Source: JALNZF01 sp049793155
Lineage (GTDB): Bacteria > Nitrospirota > UBA9217
DNA: 25,064 nucleotides
Reading direction: 5' to 3'
NCBI GenBank assembly: GCA_049793155.1
Contig: JBARBN010000044.1
Coordinates: forward strand, 1-25,064
Positions 21,824-25,064 of this stretch are shown here, piece by piece; the first letter of the stretch is position 1; each line of letters opens with the position of its first letter. The position numbers and the translations under genes were made by a program. The notes under the pieces were generated by a model. The model was not told where the DNA came from, made no database searches, and saw only the letters and a list, made by a program, of their open reading frames with translations.

Positions 21824-22333
21824 ATGACGGACACAGCGGACCGAAACGCCGTAAAGGGGGGCAGCGCCGGCTGTCTTGACATCTCACTTCAGGGCAAGGC
21901 ATCACTGATACGGGCGAGCGACGGACGGGAGATCCCCTTTACCAGGGCGATCCTGACAATTCTCAATATCTGCAATGCCGAGCTCATCAACGTCGTACCC
22001 CACGCCACGCTCGGCCAGGAGGGCGGAACAGTCCAGGATGTCACCAGTTGTTTCTCCGCTTCGGCACCTTCTTCAATCCCGCCGGAAGGAACGGCCAGCT
22101 GGGATGTCTATGACCTCCTGCTTCCTGCGCACCCCGGGACGGCCAGCAAGGTCCATATGTTCGGGTATCGGGCGGCACTGAACTGGAGATTCGATCTTGC
22201 TGCCTGGGTCGAATACCGCGTATCAGGCTCCTCCGAACCTGTTCAGACTCCAATCTCACGATGGGCACTGCGGTGGACCGTCGTCAATCCCGCGACCGGG
22301 GCTGTCGATGTTGCCATTGAAAGCGAAAAATGA
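21824..22333 (+). CDS. Hypothetical protein, 169 residues
   Basis: I do not recognise it. ATG 21824 follows a very strong GGAAGGAGG ribosome site (21809-21817); a TTG start at 21749 would add residues ahead of this site and is less likely. No signal peptide or membrane helix is seen. The sequence looks like a soluble, beta-rich globular protein (for example SWDVYDLLLP, KVHMFGYRAALNWRFDLAAWVEYRV, LRWTVVNPATGAVDVAIE). It is transcribed divergently from the MoaD-like gene, and a TACAAT box near 21776 might be part of its promoter. Its C-terminus faces the F420-reductase-like gene. Confidence 0.7.
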   Translation: MTDTADRNAVKGGSAGCLDISLQGKASLIRASDGREIPFTRAILTILNICNAELINVVPHATLGQEGGTVQDVTSCFSASAPSSIPPEGTASWDVYDLLLPAHPGTASKVHMFGYRAALNWRFDLAAWVEYRVSGSSEPVQTPISRWALRWTVVNPATGAVDVAIESEK

Positions 22334-22381
22334 GCGACACCCCGGGTTCACTATGTAAAAGGGCCGGGTATCCTTCGAACA

Positions 22382-22978
22382 TCAGTCCCCGCTTTTCTTT
22401 ACGAGCCTGAAGCCGATGTCCGTACCCATTTTCAGACCATAACCGAGAGTAATGTTCAGCATGCCAAGCGGCTCAAGGTATCGAGCTGACTTCAACGGCC
22501 CTGCGTCCACGGAATCGAATCCTATTCCCTCTGCAAGCTTGCGCACGATGCCTTTGGTCCCGGCATCTTCACCAGCGACCAGGACGGTCAGACGCTCTCC
22601 CCGCAGCCTGCCCGTGCTCATGTTCTGGGCAAATACGGTATTGAACGCTTTGACCACCTTGGCCCCCGGCACCAGCTTTTGCAGTTCTTCTGCTCCAGAG
22701 GTCGTGAAGCCCAGCGCAAGCTCGAACGATGGGGTCAGAACGTTGCTCACATCCACGACGGGTTTGCCGTCGAGTGCGCTTCCAATGGTCCTGGCGATCT
22801 CTGCGTGGGCTCCCCAGGGCACGGCAAGAATTACCACGTCGGCCCACGCCGACACTTCGCGCGGCGATTCCTTGGGGTCCGTGGACCCGAAACGGACTTC
22901 ATTCCCGGCACGCCGCAATCCCTCGGCGAGTGCTTTCCCTACATTGCCTTTTCCAATGATCGCGATCTTCATTGACAT
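22382..22978 (-). CDS. NADPH-dependent F420 reductase-like / NADP oxidoreductase
   Basis: A 198-residue protein of the F420-dependent NADP oxidoreductase (PF03807-type) family. It has the N-terminal Rossmann motif IAIIGKGNVGKAL with GxGxxG, then VRFGSTDP, where Ser-Thr instead of an acidic residue fits NADP, then VVILAVPWGAH, VVDVSNVL and VVKAFNTVFAQNM. It may move hydride between NADPH and F420 or another flavin-like partner. F420 synthesis genes are not in the window, and many family members have other roles. The start is ATG 22978 because AGGAGGG lies six bases before it; a longer frame from 23029 has no such site. Monocistronic by appearance. Confidence 0.85.
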   Translation of the reverse strand: MSMKIAIIGKGNVGKALAEGLRRAGNEVRFGSTDPKESPREVSAWADVVILAVPWGAHAEIARTIGSALDGKPVVDVSNVLTPSFELALGFTTSGAEELQKLVPGAKVVKAFNTVFAQNMSTGRLRGERLTVLVAGEDAGTKGIVRKLAEGIGFDSVDAGPLKSARYLEPLGMLNITLGYGLKMGTDIGFRLVKKSGD

Positions 22979-23035
22979 AACTGACCCTCCTTGTATAGAA
23001 ATATACGAGCCATCCGCTGATCGTTTCACAGCAAG

Positions 23036-23437
23036 CTAAAGGCCTATGGTTTTTTGAGCAACATTCCCGGATTGCGAATGTGTTGACGTGTCTAAGGATG
23101 AGATGGAAGTTGCCGGCTTATTTGGCGGGTGAATATTTTGCAGTGGTTGCCCGAAGGATTGCTTACTATCAGATACAGGTTCAACTTTAAACTGATGGAC
23201 GGCAAGGAACATCTGCCAGAATACGAACAGCGCACCGGGAAGAGCCAGAATTGCGGCAAGCCTGCTCCAGAAAATGGCCCTTGAAAACTGAGATAAGACC
23301 TTGCTTTCTTCTGATTTTTCTCTCTTGGACAATTCAGATAGTGCGCGCGCATAAAATTCATGTTCTTCTGTGTATTTGATAAGGCAAGAATTCAATTCAG
23401 CGTTAGACTTTTTAGAAAAAACCGGATCGTAGTCCAT
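23036..23437 (-). CDS. Small membrane protein, unknown function
   Basis: 133 residues with no recognised family. Residues 1-50 are charged and helical (SNAELNSCLIKYTEEHEFYARALSEL, given here only as the region 11-36, and KREKSEES). One hydrophobic helix lies at about 57-81 (WSRLAAILALPGALFVFWQMFL). The rest is Ser/Pro/Gln-rich and probably disordered. A strong GGGAGGA ribosome site precedes ATG 23437, supporting a real gene. Base composition is visibly more AT-rich than its neighbours, which may mean later acquisition. It is followed closely by the F420-reductase-like gene, which has its own ribosome site. Confidence 0.65.
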   Translation of the reverse strand: MDYDPVFSKKSNAELNSCLIKYTEEHEFYARALSELSKREKSEESKVLSQFSRAIFWSRLAAILALPGALFVFWQMFLAVHQFKVEPVSDSKQSFGQPLQNIHPPNKPATSISSLDTSTHSQSGNVAQKTIGL

Positions 23438-23526
23438 GCAGGTTCCTCCCTAAAAACGAACGTAAGATAAACGACCTCGAACAGTAAGATCAGCTCCTGT
23501 TGCATCGGGGCATCGCCGCCCGGTCA

Positions 23527-24510
23527 TTATACATAGTCACCCCGCATAACCAGACCGACGACCGGTTCTCCTCTGAGAAACCTCTTCACGTTCTCGACAG
23601 CCCGGCGGGTTGCGTCGTCATTGGTGCCGGGGACCATGGCGGAATTATGCGGAGAGCCGAGGACATTGGGCAGGGAGAAAAAGGGAAAGTTGGTCCTGAA
23701 TTCGCCGGACCCGAACGGCTCTATCCACCAGACGTCGATGCCTGTCTGGAAGCTGGGGTGGCTCCTCAGGTGATCGTAAAGCGCCCCTTCGTCGATGATG
23801 CCTCCTCTTGCCACATTGATGAGGATCGCGTCCGGTTTCATCCAGTCCAGCTCCCGTTTCCCGATCAGTCCCCGCGTTGCCTTCATGAGCGGAAGCGAGA
23901 TGGTCACGACATCCGATGATGAGAGGACATGTTTAAGATCATTCAGTGTGCCGATGAACTCAACGGGTTCATCGGTCCTTCCGCTGGTGTTCACCGCGCT
24001 GATCCGAAGACCGAGCCCGCGCATCAGGCGGGCGGTCGCGCGGCCGATGCCGCCGAACCCAAGGACACCGCATACAGATCCGACAAGCATGCGGTTCAGC
24101 CTTGACTGATGAAACTCACCGCGGGCCAGGTTCAGATGTTCCCGAACCAGGTTCTTGGACAGGGCAAGCGCCATGGCGAGGACATGCTCGGCCATGGGGT
24201 CCGCATAAGCACCGATGTTGCTCGCGAGGACGATGTCGCTGCGAAGCTCACGGAAAGGCAGATGGTCGGCGCCCGCTGAAAGAAGCTGGATCATTTTGAC
24301 CTTGCGGAGCAGACCAGGACCCGCGGGGAGCAGCTCCTTCGACAGATTCCACGACAGGAGGACATCGGCGTCCATGAGTGCCTGTTCCCTGAGTCCCGTG
24401 GGCATTTCCGTGAGAAAGGAAAGCCGCGCATCTCTCCCCACGAGTTCCTTGAGAAGACCGCGCCTCGCTTCGCCTACACTATACGTCACAATAATGTGGG
24501 GTTTTCCCAT
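23527..24510 (-). CDS. D-isomer-specific 2-hydroxyacid dehydrogenase
   Basis: Reduces 2-oxoacids or oxidises D-2-hydroxyacids with NAD(P)H. It has 327 residues. The Rossmann motif is GVLGFGGIGRATA (148-160). Catalytic residues are Arg235 (INVARGGIIDE), Glu264 (WWIEPFG) and His288 (GSPHNSAM). After beta-2 the usual acidic residue is absent (SAVNTSGR, 171-178), which suggests NADP rather than NAD. It most resembles glyoxylate/hydroxypyruvate-reductase-like members; the true substrate is unknown. ATG 24510 has no clear ribosome site, so the start is only probable. No neighbouring gene points to a pathway. Confidence 0.9.
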   Translation of the reverse strand: MGKPHIIVTYSVGEARRGLLKELVGRDARLSFLTEMPTGLREQALMDADVLLSWNLSKELLPAGPGLLRKVKMIQLLSAGADHLPFRELRSDIVLASNIGAYADPMAEHVLAMALALSKNLVREHLNLARGEFHQSRLNRMLVGSVCGVLGFGGIGRATARLMRGLGLRISAVNTSGRTDEPVEFIGTLNDLKHVLSSSDVVTISLPLMKATRGLIGKRELDWMKPDAILINVARGGIIDEGALYDHLRSHPSFQTGIDVWWIEPFGSGEFRTNFPFFSLPNVLGSPHNSAMVPGTNDDATRRAVENVKRFLRGEPVVGLVMRGDYV

Positions 24511-24668
24511 ATAAGTTAACTTTTAACAGGCAGCCCATTTAACGAAGTACAACATTTCGCTCAGTTGTTCTGTCATTGCAAAATGGCACGCTCCTGGATA
24601 CTAGTATAATCTATTTCTTTAGCAAAGGGAGAGTAAGACTTATATTTTATGTCCGTGCTGTTACCTTC

Positions 24669-24696
24669 TTGACAATGCTGATGATGGCGATAAAAT
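24669..24696 (+). promoter_or_regulatory. Near-consensus sigma-70 promoter upstream of the DUF488 gene
   Basis: TTGACA (24669-24674) is perfect and TAAAAT (24691-24696) is one mismatch from consensus, with a 16-base spacer. Predicted start is near 24703, about 105 bases before the DUF488 similarity begins. Confidence 0.6.
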
Positions 24697-24808
24697 TATG
24701 GCATCAATGACTTTCGGTCTTAATCTCAGGAATTAAGAAACCAGGGTAGCGATCATTAATCCAAGGAACCTTATTCCCCGGCGAAGGGAAACATCCGCAA
24801 CACCTGCG

Positions 24809-25064
24809 ATCATTGTTTTCACGGTGGGCCATTCCACCAGGAGTATCGATGAGTTTATCCACTTGCTGAAGGCAAATAACATTCGCCGGCTGGTAGACAT
24901 CCGGACGGTTCCCCGTTCCCGGCACAATCCGCAGTTTAACCGCGAAATATTGAGCAAATATCTTCGCAACCGGCGTATTAACTACCGGCACATGAAGACC
25001 CTCGGCGGTTTTCGTCACGCCCGGATCGATTCGATCAACAGTGGCTGGCGTAACGCTTCTTTCC
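24809..25064 (+). CDS. DUF488 family protein, 3' end beyond window, start unresolved
   Basis: The frame from 24809 encodes IIVFTVGHSTRSIDEFIHLL, then residues including LVDIRTVPRSRHNPQFN, LRNRRINYRHMKTLGG and SINSGW, running to the end of the window. The GHST and VDIR-VP-SR motifs are diagnostic of DUF488, a small family of uncharacterised, possibly nucleic-acid-related proteins. No ATG, GTG or TTG lies in frame between a TAA at 24734-24736 and the GTG at 24824, which falls inside the conserved TVGHST. So either a rare start (ATC or ATT at 24809-24814) or GTG 24824 is used, or the 5' end is damaged. The frame also opens at ATG 24698 and 24707 before the TAA. The function cannot be stated. Confidence 0.75.
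   Translation, partial: MIVFTVGHSTRSIDEFIHLLKANNIRRLVDIRTVPRSRHNPQFNREILSKYLRNRRINYRHMKTLGGFRHARIDSINSGWRNASF

Noticed and set aside
22340..22370. CCCGG/CCGGG hairpin between convergent genes
   Set aside because: The stem is short and bulged with no T tract.
24584..24600. Sigma-54-like sequence TGGCACG followed by TGGAT
   Set aside because: The -12 element lacks the required GC at the right spacing and no gene start follows directly.
24704..25018. 104-codon minus-strand frame at the window end
   Set aside because: It is the antisense shadow of the DUF488 reading frame, which carries clear family motifs.

Overview
The window reads as chromosomal DNA from a Gram-negative, probably anaerobic or microaerophilic bacterium. 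The sequence is moderately GC-rich. Outer-membrane biology is clear (TonB-dependent receptor, ExbB/ExbD/TonB, secreted proteins). Glu/Asp-tRNA amidotransferase genes, an octaheme hydroxylamine-oxidoreductase-family cytochrome, a tungsten-type aldehyde:ferredoxin oxidoreductase (AOR) and an F420-reductase-like NADP protein fit the Nitrospirota or Desulfobacterota (former Deltaproteobacteria) best. That assignment is inference from gene content. I found no tRNA, rRNA, CRISPR array, transposase, integrase or phage gene.

Layout. 1-4138 (+): housekeeping block panD, gatA, gatB and a membrane-anchored SurA-N/PpiD-like protein, with a small interspersed inverted-repeat element between gatA and gatB. 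4243-6464 (-): an M20 dipeptidase followed by a receiver-PilZ protein that has its own strong promoter. 6649-13931 (+): the most interesting block. A 703-residue ankyrin protein with membrane segments in its middle and an STN-like domain at its C-terminus is followed by exbB, exbD, a tonB-family gene, a TonB-dependent receptor and a putative lipoprotein. The five genes from exbB to the lipoprotein are tightly packed or overlapping and end in a probable terminator. 14014-14523 (+): a small HExxH metalloprotease-like protein. 14625-16145 (-): the octaheme cytochrome, with a clear promoter. 16443-18668 (+): a secreted Trp/Tyr-rich then Gln/Arg-rich protein and a REC-PAS-GGDEF diguanylate cyclase. 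18958-22333: AOR with promoter and perfect terminator, a 211-residue protein with a possible beta-grasp (MoaD-like) region, a MoaD/ThiS-type sulfur carrier (-), and an unknown 169-residue protein. 22382-24510 (-): an F420/NADP oxidoreductase-like protein, a small one-helix membrane protein and a D-2-hydroxyacid dehydrogenase. 24809-end (+): the start of a DUF488 protein that lacks an obvious start codon and runs off the window.

How the genes may work together. The 6649-13931 block looks like a self-contained energised outer-membrane uptake or signalling unit: an ExbB-ExbD proton channel, its own TonB, its own receptor, a lipoprotein, and an ankyrin protein predicted to place ankyrin repeats on both sides of the inner membrane with an STN-like domain in the periplasm. 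The ankyrin-STN partner is the best candidate for something undescribed. The AOR, the possible beta-grasp protein and the MoaD-like carrier may form a tungsten/molybdopterin-enzyme neighbourhood. Two c-di-GMP-related proteins (PilZ receptor, GGDEF cyclase) lie about 13 kb apart and need not be linked.

Longer non-coding stretches. 8761-8961 holds only a weak inverted repeat. 16146-16442 holds divergent promoters. 18669-18957 holds the AOR promoter and an inverted repeat in its first part of leader, and nothing recognisable before 18846. 24511-24808 holds a near-consensus promoter towards DUF488 and no other recognisable feature.
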